Below, in pieces: positions 31,724 through 42,344 of a stretch of 64,000 nt of DNA. A program made the position numbers and the translations under genes. The notes beneath the pieces were generated by a model. It was not told the DNA's origin. It did not search any database and saw nothing but the letters and a program-made list of their open reading frames with translations. Position 1 is the stretch's first letter, and each line of letters starts with the position of its first letter. Origin of the DNA: Trichodelitschia bisporula (taxonomy: Eukaryota > Ascomycota > Dothideomycetes > Phaeotrichales > Phaeotrichaceae); contig ML996708.1 in the NCBI GenBank assembly GCA_010356995.1, positions 62,001-126,000 of the forward strand. The letters are read 5' to 3'.

Positions 31724-33757
31724 GGCGGCTGACGTCGCGTATAATTGCTGGGAGGAGGAGTAGAAGCAATGTGAAGCTGCGAGGCTGCGAAACAGCGCAG
31801 CCTTGCTCTTTAAAGCGCACAATGACGTCCACGGCCCATAATCTCCAAGCTACGATCGTCACTCGCCCTACGTAAAGCATCGTGATAACGATTCTCCCCC
31901 GCAACGGAGCTATCAGCGCCCCCGCACCAACCAACCACACCCTCGGGGACTATCCAGATTTTCACCACCGATCCGATAAGAGTTAGAGGCATACATCCCT
32001 CCCCCGCGTTCGCCGTAGTGCCATGCAGCACAATCGCATCATGCGAAAGAGCCAATAACAACCCGCCTTTTGCGCGGCCTTACAATGTTCCGCACGTCTA
32101 TCCCGACCTCCACACCTTGTCCATGCATGCTTCCCGCTCTTCTTAACGTTACCGGGCGCTAGGGCGCTGCGGGATGCTCGATGCAGCGCCGAGGCCTGCT
32201 GGTGTCGGTACTATGCCGTGCGACGATAACTTTGGCGAAGATGGTAAACACGCAGGAGGTTCTGGTTGGTTGCACAGATATTTCCTAGATTCGTCCTAGA
32301 TATGTGGTTTCCGTGCTTCTGTCAAAAGAATGACAGAATGAATGGTTTTTTGCGAGACCAGGCTGTTGCTGCAAATGCCGTGGCCTTGCCGGAATCGGAG
32401 CTCAACGTTCTTCCTAAGGATGGGAACTATCGCAACTCGCTAGTTAGAAGATAGCAACTGCTAATCTATATATCGTGAAGAGATGAACTGCTTGTACCTC
32501 ACCAACACCCAAATGTCCTCTTACATTTTGATGCGTTCTTACATCTCTATGTTGGACAAGCCAAGCGCAGATCTTCACAGTGTACACCGTCTTTCACTCT
32601 TCCATTCATTCGGTATCAACTGCCCCGCCCATTGACTGACAAGCCTTTCCATTCCGTGCCGCGTTACCGTTAGCTTATACGGTACAAGAAGGTTCCACTT
32701 GCCACGCGAATGCAGGAGTAAGCTGTTAGCACTTCCTGTGGGGCGCTTTGAGATACCATCCCGCGCACGTTGTGTTCCAGGCTCGGAGTATACAATACCA
32801 ATTTTATTGATAACGCGATGCATCATATCGAATCCGTGAATATGTTTTGCTGCAATTCGACGAAAGTAGCAGTACAAACTATTCCTAGGTGCCGTGACGT
32901 GTCTGAAGCAATTGAGGGCGCATACCATGTTAGCAAAGTACTCCCTGTCCAAATCGGCGAGCATGATACAGCACAAGGCCGTCGTACACTGCATGTCAAG
33001 TGCCACTCGTCATTGCTGACGGTTTCTTTTTTGCAATTTTCTCAAACCGTCTCTATTTAGACCCGACGGGAACAAGGGTGACGCTTAACTAATCTTTGGC
33101 GTCAAGAACTAGCTTCGAGAGATACCGCTTGCAGCACATCCTCGTATGACGGCCCGAATCCGCCAAAAAGTCGGCGTCTCGGGACGAGGCTGATATCTAG
33201 GCGGAAAATGGTTCCCCGTCGCCTACCGAACGTCCTTGAAGATTTCAACTGTTCGGATTATTGACACAGCAAGCAGGATATCAACGCTTTTATACCCGGC
33301 TTGTGCGTATTACCGGCTGATGGCAGCATGCTGTCGTCCAGGAAGGTAGACAGGCTGCCGGGCTGCCCTACATACACAGTCGCCGTTTCGATAGAAGCAG
33401 GCTTCAAAAGACACAGCAGAGTCAACGCAAGTGTTTTTGATATTGGACAACGGATAGAGGTCTCGATGAAAAAATTCGTGATTTGAGGGGCAAAACTTGG
33501 CATTGCGGTTCCCTCAGACCCCAGACCCCGGACCGAGACCCCAGCCTCCCACTCGGCCTCTCTCGTCATCACACAGGCCCATCGGCCTGCTCCCCTCGGC
33601 CTGAACTTCCGTTGCCCCAGCTTCCTTCACCCGTTATCCGCAAGCGCAGTATGTGTCCAATCCCGTAGTCTCGAATGTCATCGTCTCAGCATCCCCATCT
33701 TCCCACTTCGTGACAATAATCCCCGTCCATTCCCAGTTCTCTCAAGTCTCACCCATC
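31724..33757. other. Intergenic region between divergent DAL5-like and CYB2-like genes
   Basis: 2.03 kb upstream of two divergent genes. A TATA-like AATTATAC lies just before the DAL5-like start on the minus strand. A five-codon upstream ORF begins at 33651, in the leader of the lactate dehydrogenase gene. A 32994-32575 minus-strand frame has no known relatives and is not called. Confidence 0.5.
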
Positions 33758-35381
33758 ATGTCTCCCAAGCTCACTGGCGCCGATGTAGCGCAGCACAGCT
33801 CCGCAGACTCGTGCTGGGTTATTGTTCACGGCCGCGCTTATGATGTTACCGAGTTCTTGCCTGAGCATCCGGGTGGTTCCAAGATTATCCTAAAGTATGC
33901 GGGCAAGGATGCGACGGAGGAGTTCGATCCCATTCACCCGCGCGATACCCTCGACAAGTACCTCGACCGCTCGAAGCACCTCGGCGAGGTGGATATGCAG
34001 ACGGTGAAGGTGGAAGCAAAGGATGAAGACCCCGAGGAGGCGGCGCGGTTGGAGCGCATCGAGCGCATGCCGCCGCTGGAGCAATGCTACAATCTCATGG
34101 ACTTTGAGGCGGTGGCAAGGAACGTGATGAAGAAGACGGCGTGGGCGTATTATTCGTCGGGTGCGGACGATGAGATTGTAGGTTTTGCCTTAATGCTGTA
34201 AGGCGTTGCTGACCGAACAGACTATGCGCGAGAACCACTCGGCTTTCCACAAGGTGTGGTTCCGGCCGCGTGTGCTCGTTGATGTCGAGAAGGTCGATAT
34301 GTCCACCACGATGCTCGGCACTAAGGTCGATATCCCGTTCTACGTCACCGCCACTGCGCTCGGCAAGCTGGGTCATGCTGAGGGCGAGGTGTGCCTCACG
34401 AAGGGCGCGCGCAAACACAATGTCATTCAGATGATTCCCACCCTGGCATCGTGCTCGTTTGACGAGATCATGGATGCAGCAGAGCCAGGACAGGTGCAAT
34501 GGCTGCAGCTCTACGTACGTTCCGGCGAATCGACACATGGACACGGGCTAACGGCTTAGGTCAACAAAAACCGCGAAATCACCAAGAAAATAGTCGAGCA
34601 CGCCGAGGCGCGTGGCTGCAAGGGCCTCTTCATCACCGTCGACGCGCCGCAACTCGGCCGCCGTGAAAAGGACATGCGCTCCAAATTCAGCGACACGGGC
34701 TCCAATGTGCAGGCGCAGTCGGGCGACAACGTGGATCGCAGCCAGGGCGCTGCGCGCGCCATTTCGTCCTTCATCGACCCGGGCCTCAGTTGGAAGGACA
34801 TTCCCTGGTTCCTGTCCATTACCAAGATGCCGATTATCCTCAAGGGTGTGCAGCGCGTTGAGGACGTGCTCCGCGCCATTGAGGTGGGTGTTCATGGCGT
34901 GGTGCTTAGCAACCACGGCGGGCGGCAGCTGGATACCGCGCGCTCGGGGATTGAGGTGCTGGCTGAGGTTATGCCCGTGCTGCGGCAGCAGGGGCTGGAG
35001 ACTGCGATCGAGATCTATATTGACGGGGGCGTGCGGCGCGCGACTGATATTCTCAAGGCGCTGTGCCTGGGGGCCAAGGGCGTGGGCATCGGGCGGCCGT
35101 TTTTGTTCGCGATGAGCGCGTATGGGCTTGCCGGTGTCGACCGTGCGATGGCTCTGCTTAAGGAGGAGATGGAGATGAATATGCGGCTCATTGGCGCGGC
35201 GAGTATTGCGGATTTGAATCCGGGCCTGGTGGATGCGCGCGGTTTGATGGGTGGACACGTGCAGACTGTGCCGGTGGATACGCTGGGGCTCAGTGCGTAT
35301 GATGCGTTGAGCGGGCCGCGCGAGCAGGCGCGACATGCGGCGGCGGAGAAGGGGGGTATGGGGCCGAAGGCGAAGCTGTAG
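33758..35381 (+). CDS. Cytochrome b2-type L-lactate dehydrogenase (cytochrome b5 + FMN domains)
   Basis: A 511-residue flavocytochrome of the CYB2 family, oxidising L-lactate or another 2-hydroxy acid with FMN and passing electrons through its heme domain, to cytochrome c in the yeast enzyme. Exons 33758-34177, 34221-34514 and 34560-35381; introns of 43 and 45 bp. The cytochrome b5 domain fills about 1-85, with heme ligands His37 (EHPGG) and His61 (FDPIHP). The FMN domain starts near 110. Active-site residues seen: Tyr in WAYYSSGADDE, Tyr in WLQLYVN, Lys in IILKGVQ, and the catalytic His and Arg in LSNHGGRQLD near 357. A phosphate-binding IDGGVRRATD and GIGRPFLFA follow. The protein begins directly with the b5 domain and has no mitochondrial presequence, unlike yeast Cyb2, so it may be cytosolic or peroxisomal. 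Confidence 0.92.
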
Positions 35382-36365
35382 TGTGTCTGTATATCACTGT
35401 TGGTCGGAGGGTGTCGTAGTATGTTGGATACATGCAGCGTTTTGCGCGAGTTTCTGATCGCCACCCGCATTCTGCAGCGCTTCTGGAACTCTTCCACGTC
35501 TCACGGATTGGGCAGTTTGGGCAGTTGGTAGTCCATTGCAGTGAAGCGCGTTTAATATCTGCCTCAATCTAATGGATTCCCCGCGAACCACCTATCCGAA
35601 TCAGGACAGTGATGACCGTGGCACTGGCTTTGTTGTTTGGCCCGTTTGACGGGAGTTGCCTGAGGCGACAAATAGCATCATGGTGTGACCGGCCCGGGCA
35701 GTGGGCGAAGCAACAACTTCCCGCCCCAAACTCGCCCCCCCCTCCATCCAAGGCCAGCCAGCGAGCCGGTGAGAGAGTGCGAGAGTGCGACAGCGTGCAG
35801 CGACAGCGAAGCCACCGGATCTTCCATTCCCCAACGGCGTCTAGCAAATCTCCAGCAAACCTCCTCCGCCAACTTTCCCGGTATCTTCAATCGTGTCACT
35901 TGCCATCTTCCTTCCACTCTGGACTTCTCCAGCTATCTGAGACACCTCACTAAGTGACCACACCTCCTTCACTCCCACACACACACAGACCAGACCCCAC
36001 ATCCCACACACCCCAGGCGCCGGCGATCCTAGATGGAGGCTGTGAATGCCGTTGTCCTTAGCACACCTGCTCTGCATCAAGTGTCCGTGTGACACGCGCT
36101 CGCCTACTCCAACCAGCGATAGCAGTATTATCGCAACAGTTATCGACGCTACCCCGCTGAGCTATCTTCCTATCCGCCCTGCGAGTCTCGGTCTCAAAGC
36201 TCGAGAAGAGGCCTAGAGTTCCGTCCACCATTCACACCCAATATACACTCACTCTCTCCACGCGAAAACGTACCGTTGCAGCATCATTGCCCGCCCAACC
36301 CAACCCCTCGCCACACCACAACCGCACACCTCAACCACCGGTAGCGCACCACTACTACACACACA
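35382..36365. other. Intergenic region upstream of SIP5
   Basis: About 1 kb between two plus-strand genes. The stretch from 35930 to 36365 is C/A-rich with ACACAC words and probably is the SIP5 leader. No other feature. Confidence 0.5.
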
Positions 36366-38659
36366 ATGGGCAACAACTCCACCAAGGAAGCGCGCTCGCA
36401 GCACTACGCCACCCAGGCACAGGCCCAGCAAGCCTCGGCCACCGTTCCGCCAGCTTCCGCCCTCCGGCCCGGCGCCTCGCAACACCGCCGTCCGTCGCCA
36501 TCAGATACGTCCCGCGCGGCGCGGAGTCGCCATCCGGGTCGTCACGAGCTCTCGATCTTTGGACTGGGGAGCCATAACGATGCGGATCCTGCTGCGCCCG
36601 AGGCTCGCCGCGAGACGCGCGCGGAGCGGGATGCACGGAGGCTGGAGCGGGAGCGGGAACAGCGCAAGAAGGATCGGGAAAGGAGTATTCAGGAAGAGAA
36701 TGTTGATGGAGGATACTTGGTTACGCTGGGGACGTACACGGGTACTGAGGATTTTAGCAAGCCTGTTGTGCGCCAGTTGATGGTATGCTGACCCTGCTCG
36801 GATGTGAGCGGTGCTGACCGTTTAGATTGAACGCCGCCTGGCACCGTTCTGGAAGGGTCTCAACGATCACGATGAGTCGTGGTCCGAAGCCAAGTTCATT
36901 GCTACTGTGCGGGGCATTTCTGAGTCTGCCGCCGAAGATGTGCTCAAGGAGTACCGGGCAAAGTCGAAACCCACCGACAGCAGCCCGCGGGGTTCGGACA
37001 CCAATCTCACGCATCTCACGGTACCTATCTCCTCGCGCTCGCCTTCCGTAAATTCCGACGTGTCCGCTCGCTCGCCGTCCCAAGCTGCCCTTTCCCTTCC
37101 CTCGCCTCCGTCGCCTTTTGGATCTCCACCATCACAGTCATCATCGCCCTTCTTCCGCGGCCGCGCGAAGACACTCGCCGCACTGACCACGTCATCGCGT
37201 AACAGTTCACAAGTTGACATGATGCCGCAGGAAATCCAACTACCGCGCGAGCCCTACGTGCACGGACACCCGCTCGAGGTGTTCCTTTACAAGGACGCTA
37301 CCGAGTGTCCCATCTGCTTCCTCTCCTACCCGCCCTACCTGAACAAAACACGCTGTTGCGACCAGCCCATCTGCTCCGAGTGCTTCGTCCAGATCAAGCG
37401 ACCAGACCCACACCCACCGGAGCACGCCGATCCGACCGATCCCCACGCCCCGCCGCCCGAGCCTCCGTCCGGCGCAGAGGACTTCATGCTCGTGTCCGAG
37501 CCCGCAACATGCCCCTTCTGCAAACAGCCCGAATTCGGAATAACATACGACGCGCCGCCCTTCCGCCGCGGGCTCATATACGCAGCATCCGTCAACGGCC
37601 ACCCCCTCGCCACCGTCACCTCCGCCATGTCGTCAAGCAGTTCACTCAACAGCCAGAACCTCGCGCCGCCCGCCGCGACCAACCGGCGGCGCACGACGTC
37701 GCTAGGCGCGAATTCACCGTCGGTTATTACGACGGATAAGATCCGGCCTGATTGGGCGAAGAAGTTGTCTGATGCGCGTGCTCATGCTCTGCGGAGGGCG
37801 GCGGCTGCGACAGCGCTGCATAATGCGGCGTATGTGCTCGGCGGTGCCGGGGAGGTGGGTGGGCGCTTTACGCTGGGTCGGAGAAGGCGCACGCTGTTTG
37901 GGGGTGAGAGCGCGGATTCGCCGGCGCTGGGGCAGGTGGGTGCGTTGCTTGCGGCGGCGGAGCGGTACGGGGCTGCGGCGCCGGGGCCGGGGAGTAGTGC
38001 AAGGGCTGCTGCTGCGGCGGCGGCGGCGGCTGGAAACTCGGGGGGTGCGGAGGGGGGCGGGGATTTATTCCCTGGGAGGCATAGTAGCCGCAGGAGCAGG
38101 ATGGAGGATTTGGAGGAGATTATGATGATGGAGGCGATTAGGCAGAGTTTGGCGGCGGAGGAGGAGAGGAAGAGGAGGGAGGAGAAGGTGGCTGCTAAGG
38201 AGGCGAAGAGGGAGGAGAAGAGGGGGGAGAAGGCTAGGGTTAAGGAGGCGAAGAGGGCTAGGAGGGAGGGGAGTGCGGGGGAGGGGGCGAGTGTGGTGGG
38301 GGGGGGGGGGTGGGGGGGTGGGGAAGGGGAAGGAGGTTGTTAGGGGGGAGAGGCATCGTGGCACGCTGAGGGGGCTGGAGGGGGCGGGGGGTTCGAGTGT
38401 TGAGAGTGTTAATTTGGGGGGGAGTGGTGAGGGGGGTGCGCCGGTGGAGGGCGATGGGGGATTGGGCGTGCCGAGTGTGGTGACGCCGGGGCTTTCGGCT
38501 GGGGCGAGCGCGAGTTCGTCGGAGACGCCGACGCCGGGGACGGAGCCGCTGTTTAACTTTGGGAGTTTGGCGGCGGTTGTTGGGGCTGAGGGGGTGAGCG
38601 TTGAAGGGAAGGGGATGGGGGAGGGAGAGGGGGCGGGGGCGGCTGAGGCGGCGAAGTAG
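36366..38659 (+). CDS. SIP5: Sip5-type RING-like zinc finger protein; frame shifts at a G13 run
   Basis: Homologue of Sip5, which in yeast binds the Snf1 kinase and the Reg1/Glc7 phosphatase in glucose signalling. Exons 36366-36782 and 36826 onward; the 43-bp intron has donor GTATGC and branch CTGAC. The N-terminus [10 protein letters not shown] suggests N-myristoylation. Landmarks: [35 protein letters not shown], the RING-like Cys cluster [19 protein letters not shown] with [10 protein letters not shown] and [16 protein letters not shown], a helical [18 protein letters not shown] and a Lys/Glu coiled segment. The initial frame ends at 38343 after a run of 13 G (38298-38310), while the +1 frame carries on in Sip5-like style ([29 protein letters not shown]) to a stop at 38659. 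Either a run-length error, a true polymorphism, or an unseen intron explains this; the first reading gives 618 residues. Confidence 0.85.
38298..38310 (+). repeat. Run of 13 G in SIP5
   Basis: Thirteen G followed by T, then seven G. It sits where the SIP5 reading frame appears to shift by one base. Confidence 0.85.
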
Positions 38660-39087
38660 TAACTTCGTGGTTATCGAAGAGATGCATGTCATGGAGGGAC
38701 TGAAGGGATGAGACTTATGAATGGCTCGGGCGGGAGATACGGATGTTTACGCGATACGTGGTGGCGGTTCGGACCGGATGGGATGGCTTCTTACTTCGGC
38801 TGTTTTCTTCGGCTGTGGGATGGTTTTCATGGGGAATGATGAGGAGTTTGGGGGGTCGGTCATGGGGGTGTTGAGCGATTTATGTATGGGCTGTAGATTG
38901 TATGGTTTGCTACTCTTCTTCAATGCCGCTGCGGACATGTATTGAGGTCAAGTCGGAGATGTGCCACGCGCGTTTTATGCCGGGTAAACATCTCCTCTTG
39001 TCAAGGGATGACAGCGGGCGATTCGTCCTCCCAGACCTTGCAGTGGACGGACAAGAAGCAACCCAAGCCCTCTATCCCAACAAGCAC
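38660..39087. other. Intergenic region between SIP5 and the tRNA gene
   Basis: 428 bp with no open frame of note; contains the SIP5 3' end. No repeat seen. Confidence 0.5.
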
Positions 39088-39173
39088 GGGCGTGTGGTCT
39101 AGGGGTATGATTTTCGCTTCGCATGAAATGCGGAACCTGTGAAAGGTCGAGGGTTCAATTCCCTCCGCGTCCA
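39088..39173 (+). tRNA. tRNA-Ala (anticodon CGC) with a 14-bp intron
   Basis: A complete cloverleaf can be drawn. Acceptor GGGCGTG pairs with CGCGTCC (39166-39172), with the wobble pair G3-U70 that is the main alanine identity element, and A73 as discriminator. D-arm GTC/GAT with loop TAGGGGTAT, anticodon stem TTCGC (39113-39117) with GTGAA (39139-39143), T-arm GAGGG-TTCAATT-CCCTC. The loop TTCGCA gives anticodon CGC at 39120-39122. The intron at 39124-39137 lies one base 3' of the anticodon, the canonical site, and its GCG can pair with the anticodon as in other fungal pre-tRNAs. Reads Ala codon GCG. Confidence 0.93.
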
Positions 39174-39175
39174 AC

Positions 39176-39181
39176 TTTTTT
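39176..39181 (+). terminator. Pol III terminator
   Basis: Six T begin three bases after the tRNA discriminator base, the normal RNA polymerase III stop signal. Confidence 0.85.
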
Positions 39182-39583
39182 GCCCTTTCCATCTCATCGT
39201 GTCCGTCAGGACATCATTCCTCTTTTTGTAGGGGAATTGAGGACGTATGTTCAGTAGCTGTGGTACATGCATTGTGGGTGTACGAACTACTGCAGGTGAG
39301 CGACATCACGCCCTACAGCTATTGTACTCCGGAGTATGTAGGTAGGTATGCACTACGACGCCCTTATGCATACGGGTTAGGTTGACATCTGATGACCCCG
39401 CGGCTCGTGATACAGCCTACGGACATAACCCCTCTTCCTTACTACCATATATCCCCCCCTCCAACGTCACTCACTCCTCGCTCCTCCTGATATCCCATCT
39501 CCACTCACCTTCCACATCCCATCTCCCCATCTCCCCTCACCCCGTATCCAAACCCCTCACCCTGCATCGAAGCCCCGCACAAA
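39182..39583. other. Intergenic region between tRNA and FAD oxidase gene
   Basis: About 400 bp; the second half is a C/T-rich tract leading into the ATG at 39584. A GTAGGTAGGTATG word lies near 39339. No further feature. Confidence 0.5.
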
Positions 39584-40925
39584 ATGCCCCGCCCAAACAC
39601 CTCCTCCCCCCCACGCTCAATCCTCCTCGTAGGTTCGGGCGTCTTCGGCCTCAGCACCGCCGCCACCCTCGCCGCCGACCCTTTCTACGAACACACATCC
39701 ATAACGGTCGTCGACCGAAGTACCTTCCCCGCTGCGGATGGCGCTTCCGTAATCCCCCCCCCCCCCCCCCCCCCCCCCCCCTTCCCCGCTATCACCACCT
39801 AACTCACGCCCACCCGCCCGCCCTTAGATTGATTACTCCCGCTACATCCGCGCCGACTACCCCCAACCCCTCTACGCCTCTCTCGCACTCAAGGCGCTGG
39901 AGACATGGCGCACGCTGCCAGAGGGGATCTTTCATAATACGGGGCTGCACCTGTCCGCTCCCGCCAGCAGTGATGCGTACTTGAGGAGGTCGCTGGCGAA
40001 CATCCGCGCCCTCAGTCCCGATGCGTTGAGTGGGGTGGAGATGAAAGAGGAGGGGCAGGGGGGACGGTATACCAATGCCGAGGCGGGGTGGGTCGATGCC
40101 AGGGGGGCGATGGAGTGGTTGAGAGAGAGGGTGGAGGGGACGGGGAGGGTGAAGTTCGTCGTGGGGAGGGTTGTGCGGTTGGCGTTCGCGGGCGACACCG
40201 TACGCGGCGCGCAGCTTGAGAGCGGAGACATACTGGAAGCAGACGTCACGATTTTGGCGGCCGGCGCGTGGTCCCCCTCCCTCCTCGACCTCGCAGACCG
40301 CGTACGCGCAAGCGGACAAGTCCTGGCCTATATTGCAGTCGAGGGCGCGGAGCGGGAAGAGGTTGTGAGGAAGGGCTGCGTCATGGACGTCGGCTCCTGG
40401 ATCTTCTCCACGCCCCCTCCCCCCTCCGGCCCCGGGTTCCTCAAAATCGGCCGCCACGGGCACGGATACACCAACCCCACAACCATCCCGCACCCGGAGT
40501 CTCCATCCCAAACCCTCAGCGTCAGCCTCCCGCATACCAGCCCTCACACCCCCCACGCCAGCACGCCCATCCCCGCCGAAGCTCACCACGAACTGAGGGC
40601 CTTCCTCGCCCAAGCCTACCCCTCCCTAGCGGACAGGAAATGGTCCTTCACACGCCTATGCTGGTACGCAGACACGCCCACCGGCGACTTCCTGGTCGAT
40701 TGGCATCCGCGCTACGCAGGGCTGTTCGTGGCGACGGGGGGGAGTGGGCATGGGTTTAAGTTTTTGCCTGTGCTGGGCAGAGCCGTGGTGGATTGTATGA
40801 GGGGGGAAGGGGGGGAGGTAGGTGAGGTTTGGAGGTGGAGGGAGGAGGCTGTTCCCGGCGTGTGGGAGCATGAGGGGGAGAGGGGGGGCGTGAGCGGGAT
40901 GGTGCTTGGGGAGGAGATGGGGTGA
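39584..40925 (+). CDS. FAD-dependent amine oxidase (sarcosine/fructosyl amino acid oxidase-like)
   Basis: A 420-residue flavoprotein of the DAO superfamily, closest in style to fungal fructosyl amino acid oxidases (amadoriases) and sarcosine/pipecolate oxidases. Exons 39584-39748 and 39828-40925; the 79-bp intron starts GTAATC, contains a 28-C run, has branch CTAAC and ends CTTAG. The FAD Rossmann motif is ILLVGSGVFGLSTAATLA near residue 13-30, with VVDRS at the end of strand 2. After the intron comes IDYSRYIRADYP, the usual active-site entry segment of this group. Further motifs: TILAAGAWSPSL (second nucleotide contact), RLCWYADTPTGDFLVDWHP, whose Cys aligns with the position that binds FAD covalently in amadoriases, and GGSGHGFKFLPVLG near the flavin. 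Deamination of glycated amino acids or secondary amines with H2O2 release is likely. No C-terminal peroxisome signal (ends EEMG). Confidence 0.85.
39754..39781 (+). repeat. Homopolymer run of 28 C inside an intron
   Basis: Twenty-eight consecutive C lie between the 5' splice site (39749) and the branch site of the oxidase intron. Confidence 0.9.
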
Positions 40926-41391
40926 GGGAGGGAGAAGCTTTGATGGGATGACGCTGGCGATGCATTGATATCAAAGAGTCCGCTGCCGCAGCAAGTGGTA
41001 CGAGACGAACGCGCTAGAACATTCAAGTTGGCAATCCTTGGAACAATGAAGCAGGCACCAAGTCACATCAGGCACCGTTATAAAAAGAAAGATCAACTAC
41101 CGAAGCAGCTAATCCACATTACTTCAGACGGCGGACTTCCACAAAGCGGGTCCATAATCTGTCGCAGCACCTCACGCCTTGTCGCCACACACCCCATACA
41201 TCCATCCATCTAGCCATGATCCACTCAAGTTCCATCCATTCCGTAAACACTCGGTACGCCAGTCCATGCAATGCAATGTCGCCAGGTAACATAATCACAA
41301 GGTAGGTGAGAGTAGCACCACGCTCTCATCCCACCAAGAGTACATCCGCCACACGGTGCCTCGTGAAGTGTGTAGCGTCGATGACGTCCGT
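40926..41391. other. Intergenic region between convergent oxidase and TBP genes
   Basis: 466 bp holding two 3' ends. An inverted or tandem repeat is not evident; ATCCATCCATC occurs near 41200. Confidence 0.5.
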
Positions 41392-42344
41392 CTAAGACTT
41401 GCGGAAGTCTACAATGTCAGCACCGCTTCCTTAAAGCATGGACAGTATCGCTTACCGTTCAGAACCGGGTAGATCAGCTCAAAGGCCTGGTAGATCTCCT
41501 CACGAACTTTCGCGCCAGTCAGGACAATCTTGCCGCTGACGAAGATGAGAAGGACGATCTTCGGCTTCATCATGCGATAGATGAGACCAGGGAAGAGCTC
41601 GGGCTCATAGCTGGAGAAAGTGTGATGCTTGGAAGCCAGGCCCTCAAGACGAATCGGGAACTTGATGTCACACGAGCCAACGATGTTCTGGATCTTGAAG
41701 TCGGTGAACTTGGCGTTGAAACCAAGCTTCTGGATGATGCGGGCGTACTTGCGCGAGGCAAGCTTCGAGTCGTCCTCGGACTTGGCACCGGTGACAACCA
41801 TCTTGCCAGACGCGAAGATGAGAGCAGTCGTCTTAGGGTCGCGGATACGCATGATGACAGCCGCAAAACGCTGTGTTGTCAGCAATCAGACGCCCATGAC
41901 GGCAATCAGCGTACCTTGGGGTTGTACTCGGCATTACGAGCGTGAAGCGCAATGGTCTTCAGGTCGAGACGGCAGTCAAGGTTCACGGTAGCGACAAGAT
42001 TCCTTGAAACCCGTTAAGCACATAGGTTCGCCGTGTATGCGCGACAGTGCAAACTTACTGCAGCGTCGGAACGATACCGCTGACCGACTGGGCCGACCCA
42101 GGAGTCGCAGCAGGAGTGGCTGGAGCAACGGCGTTGGCTGTGCCAATGTTAGCCTTATCGCAACAAACTCTCTCCCTCAGTGTCGCGCACCAGCCTGCAT
42201 CTGACCATCCTTCTCGGACGGAGGCGTAACCTCAGCCGCGCCACCGGGGTAGGACAGAGAGTGAGGCGCCGTAAAGGCTTTCGCCTGCGCAGCGGTGGAC
42301 GGGTGAGTGGTGAGAGTGAGTCCCTCCATGTTGATCGCAGCCAT
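41392..42344 (-). CDS. SPT15: TATA-box binding protein (TFIID/SPT15)
   Basis: TBP, the general transcription factor that binds TATA boxes and nucleates Pol I, II and III initiation complexes. Five exons: 42344-42191, 42137-42059, 42002-41915, 41870-41456 and 41408-41392, with introns of 53, 56, 44 and 47 bp; all joins keep frame and give 250 residues. The variable head of about 70 residues (starting [17 protein letters not shown]) is followed by the two saddle repeats: copy 1 from [20 protein letters not shown] with [20 protein letters not shown] and [20 protein letters not shown]; copy 2 from [20 protein letters not shown] with [15 protein letters not shown] and [20 protein letters not shown]. 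The last exon encodes only DFRKS plus stop. DNA-intercalating Phe residues of both repeats are in place (RFAAV; LFPGL). A start two codons later than ATG 42344, at MEGL, is also possible. Confidence 0.95.

Noticed and set aside
38273-38659. Independent small gene after SIP5
   Set aside because: More simply explained as the SIP5 C-terminus in a shifted frame after the G13 run.
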